64,000 nucleotides of DNA from Luscinia megarhynchos (taxonomy: Eukaryota > Chordata > Aves > Passeriformes > Turdidae). The position numbers and the translations under genes are program-made. A model generated the notes under the pieces. It was not told where the DNA came from. It worked only from the letters and a program-made list of their open reading frames with translations, and made no database searches. Position 1 is the first letter of the stretch; every line of letters begins with the position of its first letter. The stretch covers positions 7,912,820 to 7,976,819 of the forward strand of contig CM067569.1 in the NCBI GenBank assembly GCA_034336665.1. Direction: 5' to 3'. Below are positions 23,999 through 36,498 of this stretch, piece by piece.

Positions 23999-26900
23999 GA
24001 AATGGGATTCTGGAGAAAAGAAGGTCTGATTTTTCTGTGTGTGTGTTTTCAGAGAGGAAGAATCCAAGAGATCAACATGGGTAATGTGAGGGAAGACACA
24101 GAGGTGGAGTGTTCTCAAGAGGAATGGGCTTTGAAGATTTGAATTTAAAAGCCCAATTGTAAAATAAAAGCTGCAGCATAAATGTTTTACATCTGATCTC
24201 CCACACATCAACTTCTGTGCATTAGTAAGGTTCTCTTGCTGTGCTATGGCAAGAAAGATAGAGCCCCCAGTCAGGGAAACAAACTCTATATTTCATTGCC
24301 ATTTTTCATTCTTGGTATCAAGGGGTGCCCAAGATCACCCTGAAAGCTGCAGTTTGTTTAACACCAATCCCTGCTGTTACTTGGAAAGAAAGAAGGAAAA
24401 ATGGGAAAAAAAAGAATTCAGAATTCTTATTTTAATTTTGGGTTTTACCTGCTACTGATGTTCCTAGTAGCTCCCCACAGAATGCATCCTTGATGTGACC
24501 TAGGATTTTAATGGTGCTGTGTGAACTTGTCAGGTGTCTGTGTCAAATCTTGGACAATCTCAAATTCTAAGCAATCTCAAAAGTGGCAAGCACTGATATG
24601 AGAGAGGAAAACCCAGGTTCTGTTGGCATTGTAGTAGCTGGTATTCCTTAGATGTTGAGAGGTGCTGATCAGACTGCTCCTGTCCTTCAGATAAGGTAAA
24701 TGTTCTTTTTGATAGCTTTTCAAATTGATTCCTTCAAGTGAGCAACCTCCCCTAGTCTCAGTCCCTACATATTTTTTTAATGATTGAATAGGGAGAATGC
24801 TTTTAAAATTTGTGGTAATCCAAGATTAGAAACATTATTTAATTCTTCTGCAAGAAAATGTCATTATTCAGAATAGTCCTGATAAGTTCCCTATATGGTT
24901 TGAAATTTTGCAGTTGAATTTCAGTGTCTAGAAGTGTAAAGTATGGACTTGCACAGATAAGAAGTGGGAATTAATACACACTGATCCTGAAAAGCACACA
25001 GAGAATAATTATACTTACCATAATACAGATTAACTGTAATATGCAGTTAATATAAGTGTAATGTATGGTAAATATAGATTGTATAATACTGGTGCCATTC
25101 TTTTTCTGGGATGTGTTAGCAGGAGATACATAGAGCAGTTAGATAATTTTTCTCTGTTCCTGCTACTAAAGAGGACTCTGCTGGATACTGTCTTGGTTTG
25201 GACATTGTATTTTTGAAAGATACTGATAAATCATGAGGGAAATTTAGTGGAAGGCAATGGGAATGGTATTAGGAAGAAAAGATTTATGAGAAAAGATTAA
25301 TGGAATTAGGTTTGCTCAGTCCAGAAGAGTGGTGATAATTGAGGGATTTAGACAATCTTCAGCTGAGTAAGGGATTCTGAAATGGAGATGTGTTCTGAAT
25401 TGTCCTGAGAAGCACAGAGAAGTATCCTTGTGAAAAATACTGAGTAGTGGTATTGTGTTGAGTGAGAAATATAGCTGAAACTCCATCTGTGTTAGCTATT
25501 AATAATCTTCATTTTTCAAAATATCAAGTTAGCTTGATTTTTTGGTTTTTAGTAAAGTGTGAAATGAAGAAGTAATCAGTTAGGATCAGTTCTTCATCCT
25601 TTGCCCATTTTCAATATCTCTACTGCAATTTAATCACTGACATATTTTTACTTAAAATATTAGAACAATTAATGGCTTTGTAGCCCTTGGCTTCCTGTTT
25701 CAAAATTCTGGCAAGCGGTTGTCAATGTTTGGATCAATCTAAGCTAATTGGTTTAGTAGTAAATCAGTGGTTTAGCATTAATCTGCATTAAGGTTGCATC
25801 ATTTAGAGCAACTGAATTCCACTCTGTAGGGTTCACTCACTGCTCCTTCTCCTAAATTCTTTGTTATCTGTAATCCAATAAACAAGAACAAAATTCTAGC
25901 TCCTACTGTTAGTAGGTGCTAGCAAGGAAGATGAGCTAAATCAGCTGTGAATTCAAAGAAATAATGAAAATATTGTGGTTTCCTCGATGGTATATCAATA
26001 GGCAACAGCAGCAGTGTGGAGATTGTTCAGTGAAATGGAGGCAAAGATCTCCCCTGCTCTGTAACTCCATGATGCCAATGGGTGCTCTGGCTGGAAAGGG
26101 CACATTTTGGCTACTTGCCCCTGCTTTTGTTCTGTATCTGATGGAGACTTCCTCTCTTGTGTCCATCACCTGCAGTTGCATAACCTTGGTGTTTTAATCA
26201 AACAACCCAGAGAGACATGCAGTCCCCTTCCTGGGCAGGCTTGCAGCAGGGCAGCAGCTCTCCCCTCCAGAGCTGCAAGGGGCAGGAGAGGGGGTCCCTC
26301 CTCCTGGGCTCTGGGGTGCTCAGAGCCAGCACAGCCTCTTGCAGGCAGGGCAGATCCAGGCAAATCTGAAATGGAAGCTGCTTGCAAGCTGGAGGAGTTC
26401 TGGGCTTTCTGACCAGGTAAAACACTGGTGGCACTGGGATGGGAAAATGAAGGCAGAAATTGCTGTTTCTTCCCATCTGAAAGCTGCTCCTTGAGCTTGC
26501 TCTGCTTATCCAAAAGGTGAAATAGTGGGAAAATTTCTGAGCAGAGAGAAGGGCATAGGAAATGGCTGTTCTCACTCATTGCAGCTTTGACTTTGCAGCA
26601 GGAGGGAGTGGAACAGGACTGAGAGAGGGGCTTGGTGTCCAGCTTCCCTTGCTTCATCCACTCCCATACCTCCCTCATGCACAAAATGTGAATACTAATG
26701 GCTGTTGGCTTCTTCTTCTGTTTTGTGCCTGTGAGGAGAGGTGTTACTAGGTAGACTTTTGTACACAGGGACTTTGAAAGTGGCTCTCAGTTTGAGACAC
26801 TTGGGAAATCTCTGTGGTGAAATGGTTAATGGGAGGAGAAAGGAGGAAAGAAAATCAAGAATGTTCTTTACCCAGGTCATGCAGACACAGGGCAGCTGAG

Positions 26901-28613
26901 AGGGAAATAAGACAATGGTAGAATGGATGATTGTGGTTACAGTTTTTGCATTATCCTGCTTTTGGTTTTTTTGTTATTTTCTTTTAAAGAGTGCATCTTT
27001 GTGATGGGATGCAGAAACATGGTAACGAGATGCTCATCACTTGTTTGTTACTGTATGAACTAGATGGTGCAGCTATCTGTGCAGCTTTCAATGTAAAACA
27101 TAGAAACATTAAACTGTAAAATGCAAAAAAACTACAAACCAAATTAGCTTATCAGTCAGTATACATCAGTACAGAAGATATACCATATTGTTTATTTTTT
27201 AAGTTGTTAAACACTTCTTTAAAATGTGTTTCTCTTTCCCATGGAGCAGCAGCAAAACAGCTTTTATAGTTACCTTTTAGAAATTCCAGTTGGTGCAGAC
27301 GTTGGAATCAGTTATGCCTACTCTCAATTTGTTGTATGTCTGCTTAATGCTTTTATGATGATCCTACTACTGAAATGACAGCAAATAAATTAAGAGAAAG
27401 GTTCAAATATGTAAAGGTTTTTCCATGCTGAAACAAGTGACCTCTCTAGCAGCAGATAAAATCATAGCCACAAATAGAAAATTCCAGAAGCTGGAGTAAG
27501 GTGATAAAAATTTATTTGCTGTAACGTCTTGTTTGAATATATTAATATTGCAATATGTAGCCAAATTGTTTAAAGCAATTTTTTAGCTTTCTTTGAGGTC
27601 CTCTGTGGTTCATTTGATAGGACACTGGACTGGCAAATACTTGTTGAGAGAGATACATTTGCAGAACAGATTTAGGTGCCTCTTTTAAGAGTCCTATTTA
27701 TAGTTTAGTGTGGAATCAGAAGAGGAGGAATTGTTCATTTGGCACAGCGACAATTAAATTTTGCAGCTTGATCTAAGGGTGGTTTGTATCCAATGCCCAC
27801 GTGGTGGGTTGTCATCTCCAGGCACCATGGACTCGTGCAATGCTTTGCTGGATGTTGCATTGTTGAGGCACACACTAAAGGTTAGTGCTTAGTGGAGAGA
27901 CTGTCACATCTCTCAGCACTGCAAAACAAAGAACTTGTTGCTTTACTCTGCAAATTAAAAGATTGGCAGGATGCTGCTTCAATCTGGTGTTGCATGGAGC
28001 TCTCAGGGAGAAATTCTTTAGACCAGAGCATCTTTACAGCATTCCTGCTGATTTCACTGAGCCAAAAACTCCCAAGACAGGCTGTGGGGTTTATTCTGCA
28101 CAGTTAATCCAATTCTGAAGTGGATTTTCAATATCAAATCTCCTTAACCTTAGGCATGCACAGTAAAGGATGACACTTGCACGTGTGCTTTCCTGTTGGG
28201 GATTCCTGCCTTCGTGCAGTTCTCAGCGTTAACTGTGGTGACTGTCAGTGAAGGTTATTATGTTTTTATCAGTGACAGTATTGACTGTGCTCATGAATTA
28301 GCTCAATAAATTCAGTTTATAGCAGGTGAATAATGATGATTTTATATGGTAGTTTAGAAAAAACACAAAGTTTAAACCACTGTCTGTACTCACTGTGCCA
28401 CATCTCAATTTATTGCTGACTATGTGTGCATACTGTAAAGGTCACACAGGTGTGACAAAAGCATGATCTCCTTTCTAAGGATTAGCAATAGCATCAGCTG
28501 TTTGGAAGCCAGTTGTTGCATCAATAACATAAATGTATGTTCAGACAGAGATAAATGCTTGTACATACCTGCAGCCAGAAGATTTACCCATTAGTGAGCT
28601 TCTATGCTTTTGG
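23999..28613. other. Intronic stretch, mostly unique sequence
   Basis: Most of this stretch shows no coding or repeat signature. Positions 26200-26420 are clearly more GC-rich than their surroundings and produce long overlapping open frames on both strands, but none shows a domain or paired splice sites. A possible tRNA-derived SINE head lies near 27605-27690. Confidence 0.55.
27605..27690 (+). repeat. Possible tRNA-derived SINE head relic
   Basis: The segment 'gtggttcatttgataggaca' followed by 'ctggactggcaaata' follows the pattern of a tRNA-like SINE head: an A-box-like word, then the 'agcactggactggg' anticodon-arm region seen in MIR/CORE-SINEs. No good B box follows, and divergence is high. 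Chance similarity is possible. Confidence 0.3.
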
Positions 28614-28681
28614 ATTCTATTCTATTCTATTCTATTCTATTCTATTCTATTCTATTCTATTCTATTCTATTCTATTCTATT
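28614..28681. repeat. ATTCT pentanucleotide microsatellite, 13.6 perfect copies
   Basis: The unit ATTCT is repeated without interruption for 68 bases. This is the same unit, on the same strand convention, as the repeat in human ATXN10. Perfect arrays of this length are expected to vary in length between individuals. Confidence 0.97.
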
Positions 28682-31600
28682 TACTAGCAAAGGAGTATAA
28701 TGTAACCATGTTTTCTCATCTGTTTCTAAAGATAATCCAATGTTTTCAGGTGTTTTTTTACAGAAGTGTGTGTGTTAAGCTTCTTAATATTTTGAACAAA
28801 GCCAAGTGTACTTGTTTCTTATTTTATTTTGCAACAGATTAGTCTTTATTCTTATTCTTTATTTTGCAGACTATTACTGTTCTACTGAATAACAGTATGC
28901 TAAGAAAATAATGTTTTCAAGAATCTCAGAAAATCAGATTTTGTTTTAAGAAATCCAGATGTCTCAATAGATCAAAACCTCACAAATGTTTTATTCCCGA
29001 GGAGTCTGACTTGAAAGAATATAAAATTATTATATTTCTAAAAAAGCACCAAATCTAAACCCCCAAATCCTGGCAGCTAAGAATGATTACACTAAGCATT
29101 TTACTGAATCAAGTGATTGATGTATTTGCTGAATTTTAATTTCTTTTACTCTGGAAGAAAGATGGCATGTGATTTTAAACACCAATATCACAGACTGATC
29201 TTGTTGAAAATGTCATGACACAGGTACAGGGAAAAGCCCAGCACAGCAGAAAGGTAGGGGTTAGAATCCAGGCCCTCAGGCATTGTTTGCTTGAAAATCA
29301 ATCCTATCAATAGGGACAATGTGATCCCAAGGTGTAGGATGGCAGGACCATGGTATGTGCTGGGAAAGAACCATATTCCTCTCTGGTGGGTCTGTGCATG
29401 TAATGGGGTTAATTGCACTACTTAATTAATGGCTTGCCTTTATTTTTTTGTTGTTGTTGTTCTTTTTACTTAGAATTAAAAACACAAAGGAGACAAATTT
29501 CTCATGTTTGGACTTGGTTGTTTTTTAAATCTTATTTATAGTACAGTGAGTTTTGCAACACTTTTAGCTACCAGCTAAAAGTGAGCAAAATGGAGATGAA
29601 TTTAGGTAGTTACAAGGTCTTTTAAAGCTAAACAGTTCAATAAAGAGCTAACACCTACATTATTTTTACTTTTGACCTAATTGCCAAACACCTCTGACTT
29701 TGCAGTGCAGCACTAACTATCTAACCAAAAACTACTACCCAAAATTAGGAAGAAGAAGAAAGAAATAGACAGAAAGAGACAACACTCAAGAACTTTTATT
29801 TTGTCTTATTCTAAAAACCCTAAATTCAAAACCATTCACCATGTGAAATTACACACTTCTATACTAACTACATACCTGTGACTTTAACTCCATCACTTAA
29901 ATTTGGAAGCCTTCTCCAAGGCCTCAAGTCAAAAGTGCTTTCCTGGGGTGTAATTTTGTAAAAAACATAATGCTGTAATTGAGATTTCACAGAAATGATT
30001 GGGTTGATTGACTTGGGTTGGACAGTGGTTAAAGCAGTAGAAGCCTGGGGCAGCCTTTCTTGTCAAAACTTTGTTCCAGGCTTTGTGCTGGAAGCAAAGA
30101 CATTAAACTGATTATATTTTCCTGGATATTATTTAGTGGAACAACTTCTCCACTTTCTTTTTCTGTTTTCTACCTACCTGCCTGTTCTCCTCATTTCTTT
30201 ATGAACAACAGATATCAGTTTAATTTTGAAGAAATTGTACAAAAACTGTGTGCTGATACTTCTAAGCCATGATCTCATCTATGAAGAATGAGTGCAAGAT
30301 AAAAATATGAACACCAGCTTTTAAAATGAGAATAACAAACCTTAAATCACAGCTAAACTGCTTAGTATCTTACTCATACTTTTTCAATATTATCAAGGTG
30401 CAAGAAATAGCAAAACAAACTGGTTTAACCCTGCCCTTGTGGAGTGATCTCAGTATGGCTGTCATGCCTCTTGCTGAATGTACAAGATATTTTTCATCAG
30501 CAAATAAGAGCAACATGAGCATGTTGTTTAGCTGTAGTGTACTCTTTGTGACTCTTCCACCCACACTGTGTTCAAGGAAGACTTTATTTAGTTTGTACAG
30601 TGTAAAAGGTATTTAAAGAAAAAGAGTTATTTTGCTTTCCTTTAAAATAGGTACTCCTTAATAATAATAAGTGCAAAAGGATTGTTTCTAGAATGCTTTC
30701 TATTCCTTTTGCATCTCTAGTTTAGGATATCTGAGTCGATTCTGAGTTGTACAACAGGGTAAAAATTTTAGCCTTGACTTAGAACAACGAGATTAAAACC
30801 AAAGACCCTCTGTGTGTAAAGAGATTTTATTTACAATATTAACCTCTGCTCTTCATATGTATTTACTCTGGAGTAGATTTTACTCCTAAATCTCCAGCAT
30901 AATTTACTGCAGCCTGTATTTTAAAATTACATTTTATGTGCATGCTGCTGTAGTCTACCACTGCAGCTCTCATGGCTGAACGATGTGAGATACAGCAGTG
31001 CTAATCTCTAGCACATGTGAAAAATGGAGGAATGTATTGGAGAACAGAAAGTCCACATACCAACAAGCAGCTTCTGTGTCAGCAGCTTTCTGGAACAAAA
31101 AAAAAAAAAGGAATGATCATCACTGCAAGCCTTTTGAGGGTGTCTGAGGATCCCAGGAAAGGGTTAACAGCATCCATGGGTGTGTGTCCACAGGCTGTGC
31201 TCTGTACATCAAATCAAATATTTATGAATGAAGGTCAGATGTGCCCCTTTCAGGAGGCTGTCCTCTAACTGTTTACAAAATACAGCTTGAAAAAAGAACA
31301 CGGCCAGGTTGAGTTACAGCCTGACATCCCTGATGTGTCAGAAATGTGACATAATGGCACCGTGTTGGTGGGGTTCAGCCCAGCTCCCCACTTGAGCCTC
31401 AAATGCTATTAATAGTAACACACTGAGTCATAGAAGCAAGAATGTCAGACTGCCTGTGCTGTGCTGCTCTTACACGTTGGACTGCTAACAATAGAAAGCC
31501 AGCCTAGATTTGTTAGAATAGAATAACTATTTTTTCCATGCGTGTGCCTGCATCTCTGGCTCTTTCTCTCCCTCTCTCAGTGATTTATTTATTAAAGAAT

Positions 31601-33091
31601 GTCACTGAATATGAGATACCTTCTGGGTGAGGCAGGCTGGCTTGTTTAATTTATTTCTGTTGTTCTGGGTGGCATTTATATAAAACATCTAAAATTTATT
31701 TGCTGCAAATATTTTTAACGTTTGTGTGCATGGTCTGATTTTTTTTCCAGCAGGTATCAGCCATCTGCTGCTCTGTCTGGCTGATGCCTACAGCTTGTTT
31801 CTTTACATTAATATCTCCCTACATAGAGTAGCATGGAGAAGGAATTCCCTTGTGGAGGTGTGAGCAGTGTAAATGTAGGGTGCAGTATGAATGTAATTTC
31901 ACTTCTATCATGTAACATAAAGCACATTTTGCACTGAGCTGTGGTCAGATTGAAGCTTTTGCTCAATGAATCATTCTATAATTTAGCCCAGAATATCTTT
32001 ATATTTGACCCAGTTCTCTGCTACTGAGATCCCTTCTGTCTTTGACAAGTCAGTTCATTTCCATTTGCCATTTTCTCTGCCTTTAAACCACAAATATAAA
32101 ATTTGCTCTCTAGGCAAAGGCATGAATGACATAGGTTTATTTTGGGGAAGTCACTGGTAGTTAGCTAAAATGAGGAACTAAGTAATAGTAGTAGCAATAG
32201 AGGGTCTCCAAAATCTTGATGATGTCTATATATACGTATTTTAAAAATACAAATGGCCTGTAAGGAGTATTCAGGATTTTGATTAGTCATATTTCCAGTC
32301 TTTTCTTGATAACTGTGAATAAAAGTTTGCTTGTAAGAGTTTGCTTGTTTCCCCTGACTCTGACTTGAATCTTTTAATAGAAAGCAGAACCTTGGTATAT
32401 GAAGATGAGACTTGACAATGTTCTAAAGGGTTGGTTTGCTTGTTTATCAGCATCAGTTTACTGACCAATTCTCTCTCAGGAAAACCATAAATTGGAAGGT
32501 CAGTTTGCTGCCCAGATTCTACACTGGTGCTTTGTCTTGTTGGGGATGTGCTGGGCAGTGAAATTCCTGTCTCAGTGCTGCTGTTTCAATACACTTCTGC
32601 CTTCTCAGTGAGTACCTGTGGCTGTCATCTGCAAAGGAATATCTTAGGAGGAGTATTGTTTACAATTTTTTGTTATTTCAGGATACAGCACTTTGACCCA
32701 CAGCAAACATTTGTATAGCACTGCCTCTTTTCAGAACCCAGGTGCTCACTGAGCAGTGATAGTTCTCATTTTTATTGTTTTTATTGTTGTTTAAGTAGAG
32801 AAGAGATAGATATTCCCATCTTGCACAAACTGTATGTTATTCTAATCTGTTCTATGGTCAGTAGGCATTGAGAGAGCATTTATTAGCATGTTTTGTGGTC
32901 TAATAATTGCTTTAAAGCTAAATCCAGGAGTGGATAAAGTGCTCACCACAGAAAAGCCACTGTGCTGCAGCCTGCCTCAGCACTTGCCTGTGCTCATCTT
33001 TGTTTGCCCTCTTGATCCTGGCTCAGTTTGAGTAAATAAAATAATAGAAACTCATAAATACCACTTCAGCTTTGTGTGTGCGTCGGAGCAG
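28682..33091. other. Intronic stretch upstream of the CpG island
   Basis: No coding exon was supported. The sequence is AT-rich with a short poly-A run near 31097-31109. A weak MIR-like word order around 32030-32100 is too diverged to call. The right end, from about 33060, grades into the GC-rich promoter region of exon C. Confidence 0.6.
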
Positions 33092-33160
33092 CTCCCCTGC
33101 TCTCCCTGCATCGCCCCTGCTCTCCCTGCATCTCCCCTGCTCTCCCTGCCTCTCCCCTGC
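33092..33160. repeat. 20-bp GC-rich minisatellite, 3.4 copies
   Basis: Three full units based on CTCCCCTGCTCTCCCTGCAT follow one another at 33092, 33112 and 33132, with one or two changes each. A partial fourth copy ends at 33160. The array directly abuts the CpG island on its left side. Open frames on both strands here are artefacts of the repeat. Confidence 0.92.
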
Positions 33161-33345
33161 AGCCTCTCGCAGCCGTCCCGGAGCGGACCTGAGCGTTTCG
33201 CGTTGGGGCAGCTCGGCGGCGCGGCCGCGGAACGCGCGGAGTGGGGCTGGCAGGGGGACGCTGGAATGCAGCGTGTGCTGCCGGCGGTAGCTGGAGCTGG
33301 TGCCTCCAACACAAGGGGCAGAATCCACGGGCAGGGATGAGCTGC
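33161..33345 (+). promoter_or_regulatory. ABLIM1: CpG island, likely promoter for the exon C transcript
   Basis: This is the only dense CpG cluster in the window. It includes a GCGGCCGC site near 33220 and runs such as 'ggcggcgcggccgcggaacg'. No TATA box is evident, as is common for CpG-island promoters. It lies about 280-460 bases upstream of the exon C ATG, an expected distance for a 5' untranslated region. The direction is inferred from exon C; antisense transcription cannot be excluded. Confidence 0.75.
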
Positions 33346-33620
33346 CATTAGCCGTAGGAAAAGACCAAAGGGGAAAAGATAAGAGAAACGGGAAGGAAAG
33401 AGAGTGATGAGCAATCGGACCTGATCAGACCTCGTGGGAAATCTGACCAGGGGAGATCTTTATCTGGAATAAGCTGCCTTTTTTCTTTCTTTCTTTTTCC
33501 TTTTTATTTTATTCTTTTTTTTAAAATCCATCTCAGCCAAACACTGCTGGAAAAGAGACTGTGTTTAAATTACTTCAGCTAATTCTTGCTGCTTCCACCA
33601 CGAAGAAAAAATTGTTTGCC
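33346..33620 (+). promoter_or_regulatory. ABLIM1: Probable 5' untranslated leader of exon C, possibly spliced
   Basis: This joins the CpG island to the exon C start codon and has no in-frame upstream ATG after the TAA at 33522. A long T/C tract at about 33478-33522 followed by 'atccatctcag' at 33526-33536 is a strong-looking splice acceptor. The leader may therefore be split, with a non-coding CpG-island exon joined to an exon starting at 33537. A continuous leader is equally possible. Confidence 0.5.
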
Positions 33621-33636
33621 ATGGTGAAAGAAAAAG
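33621..33636 (+). CDS. ABLIM1: Candidate ABLIM1 alternative first coding exon C (five codons)
   Basis: The ATG at 33621 sits in a strong context (GCC before, G after) and encodes only MVKEK before a GTAATT donor (GT at 33637). The leftover G joins exon 50182, giving MVKEK-VAHPQEP, a near-minimal N-terminus in front of LIM1. An in-frame TAA at 33522 closes the frame upstream. If the segment from 33537 were instead read as an internal coding exon, it would need a phase-0 donor, which exons A and B lack. It is therefore better explained as a start exon. Its placement downstream of the CpG island suggests the most broadly used promoter. So short a peptide cannot be verified by homology, and support rests on position, start context and phase. 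Confidence 0.6.
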
Positions 33637-33991
33637 GTAATTGTGTTTATTGATAGACTGGAGCTGAAACCTAATGTGCCAGCCACAGTCACCTGAGGTT
33701 TAAACCTTCACATTTAAGATGAGCATGCTGTGATTGGCAGTTGTTGTTTTCCTTTCTATAAAAATGCTGTGTGAAGCCCTGCAGTGGGTTGCATTGATTA
33801 TCATTGTACCTGCTTTAATAAGGGTAGAATCTGGAACACATCTAATTTAGTGGGCCTGCACAGTGGGGTCCCTTCTGTGTGTACATGTTTCTTTGTGGTT
33901 TTTTTTCTATGATTTAACTCAAGTTGACAGTTCTTTACCTTTATTTGCTACAGTTCAAGTAGCTTTGACCACTGCAGCAGCTGGTTTAAAG

Positions 33992-34060
33992 TTTTAAAGA
34001 TAAACATTGATATATTTTAAAGATAAACATTGGTATATTTTAAAGATAAACATTGATATA
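33992..34060. repeat. Tandem triplication of a 23-bp A/T-rich unit
   Basis: The unit beginning TTTTAAAGATAAACATTG is repeated three times head to tail. Only one base differs, in the middle copy (GATATA to GGTATA). Such near-identity suggests a recent local duplication. Confidence 0.95.
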
Positions 34061-35628
34061 TTCAAATCTGGACTTTGAGAGGATATATTTTAAATTTTAA
34101 TGGATAAATGGATTATATGGGTTTTTGCAAAATGCTTGAATGTTGCTGCAGTAAACTCGAATATCAATTTCAGGTACCTATAAGTAACATTTTAAGCCTC
34201 CTACAGAAGAATTTGCTAGTTTATAGAATTTAGGAATGTTTTTGGGGTGTTTCCTTGCAGTAATAGTGGTCTATGTCATTTACTGTATCATGAAGATGTG
34301 AGATATATTCTGAATTGTATTTGAGTGTACTGGATGTGTTTTGGGGGCATTACATTACCACAGACATTCAGACTCAGTCTCTTCTGTGAAGAGGAGAGTC
34401 TATATTCTTTACTTTTGAGGACTCTAAAAAATAATGTGGGAGAAATTCAAACTAGGGAAGAAACAGAAATAAGAAGGAGTAAAGTTGAGTAAGAGTGAGC
34501 AGTTTTGCACCTTTCAACACCTGTGCTAAGCCTTTTTTAAATGTAAATAAAAAGTGAGTGCAAAATGCTAATGTTAAATCTAGCTAAATCTAGCTAAATG
34601 CTTAGATTGAGGAGAGCAGGACAAATGCCTTATATATGACAAATGCCTGCCACAGTGTGATACATATCAGGAGGATTGTAGTAATAACCATTATCCAGTC
34701 TATTGATAATATTTATTGATGAAAGCCTGTGACCCAGCATAAATTTTATTGGCTACTTAATAGCTTTGGGATCCCTTATTTCAGATTTACAGGATTACTT
34801 TTATAATGTCAGTTGTGAACTGATGACGTGCTGCCCCTATCAGTGAGCCATACCAGGGATGGTTTAAATAGGAATTTCACCCCAAATCCTGGAAAGTGCA
34901 GGTTTCAGAATCATTTGAATGAACTAAGTCAGTCATCTTTTCAGAAAAATAAGTGTATTGTCTTTCAGTTTGTCATCACTGTTGCTTGTCTTGTATGATG
35001 CATTTTAAGACAGAGCTGCTGGTTTTCTTGAAATGTACATAAAATATATGTGGCATTCAGGTTTGGCCCTTTTATATGTTTCTGTCCCCTCCCCCAGCTG
35101 ATGTTCACTTGTTTGGACTCCCTGTGTTACGTGGGGTTGTACCTGAAGAACACCCTGTAAATTCAGTTTTAGCATCTTGAACCATGAAAGTTGTCATTTT
35201 CCTGCAAAAAAATTAAAACAAGCCTGTCATTTTTGTAAAAAATGGGAGGAAAAAAGCTTCATAGAATAGCAGGAGAAGTTGACAATAAGTGGCTGAACAT
35301 CTGAAAAAGTTTTGTGTTTAAATTGCTTCCTTTCCCTGTCCCCACTAAGTTTAATGCATTATTATAAATGGCTATTTATATTTATGTTGGATATAAATAT
35401 TCTTTTTCCTGTTCACAGAGATAATGGGCTAAAATAACTAAATGCTCTCTTTAATTTTGGAGTGCAATTACTGATATTTTGTATCTCATGGCTGCAGAGG
35501 GAGAAAGGATGATAATCTGATAAATATTTTGATTTTTATAAGTTATTACTTTCAAATAATTTCCCAGAACAATTTTTAAAGTCTTTTGTTTCTGCCTAAA
35601 TTGTCTTTTTCCTGTTTTTTTGGTTAGG

Positions 35629-35681
35629 TTTTTTGTTTGTTTTTGTTTGTTTGTTTGGGTTTGTTTTTTTTTTTTTTCTCT
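35629..35681. repeat. GTTT-rich and poly-T simple repeat
   Basis: Runs of GTTT followed by about 15 T and a CT-rich end. It may be the tail of an old antisense retroposon, or simple sequence. Confidence 0.85.
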
Positions 35682-36498
35682 CCTCTGCTTTAGTCAGAAG
35701 GTCAGGATTTATTGCTCTAAATGTCACTCTCTACAGTGATACTCTTGCAAAATGCAGCCAGTACAATACAGCTGGTATCCCTCCCTTCCAGCCACGGCTG
35801 GAACTGGGGTTTGGACAGGCTGAAAATGCAGTTCAGTTCCAGTGTCATTTCACAGACTTGTTAAGTAGGCACTGGAGGGGCTGGTTGCAGCTAGAAAAAT
35901 AGAACTCCAATTCACTGAATTGCAAAATGGTTGGTAACAGTTTTTAGCAAATTAGCATGCTTCATTATGCTCATATTGTAGAATGATTTCAGTGTCTGCC
36001 TGGGTAGTTCATACACAAAAAAAATCCTGAGGCCAGGGTGTTTTCTGCTGACACCAAACGGCGCTTCCTCAATTATGTCTGACTGATACCACGTTTTCAT
36101 GTCTCTGTGTACTTATCTATTTCCAATTATGAGCCCTTATTATCTAGTTACTCAGCTAAATTATTATCACTGTGCTGCATCCCAGGGCAACTTTCTCTCT
36201 TATCTTTTAACAGAAAGAAAGTTTACATGCCCATAAGTGTGTCTTGTTATTAATTCTCTCTGGCAATTTAAAGCCCATATTGAATAATCTGCATTCTTGC
36301 TGCTTCCATGTTGAGATCAGTGTGTGCTTTTGGGAGCCTGCTGGCCAGGTTTCTGTGTCATACAAGTGTTGCAGCTTCATTTTTACCCCCATTAGTTCAC
36401 ACAAACTGAAGATTTAGCCTGATTCTTGGTTTCTTGAGCAGTTGATGAGAAGGCAGCCCTGGCATTCAAGTGCTAGTCTGTGAAAGCATGTTGGTAAT

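Noticed and set aside
25200..25450. Possible old CR1 or LTR remnant ('gaaaagattaatggaattagg', 'gctcagtccagaagagtgg')
   Set aside because: Some resemblance to CR1 internal words, but no continuous ordered match and no clear boundary.
26166..26684. 172-residue open frame on the - strand
   Set aside because: No recognisable domain, no start context or splice support, and overlapping open frames on both strands in a GC-rich patch. Stop-codon depletion from base composition is the simpler explanation.
32030..32100. Weak MIR-like word order
   Set aside because: Too few matching words to separate from chance in pyrimidine-rich sequence.
33052..33414. Several overlapping open frames at the CpG island
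   Set aside because: They arise from the 20-bp minisatellite and GC-rich sequence. The repeated peptide patterns mirror the DNA repeat.
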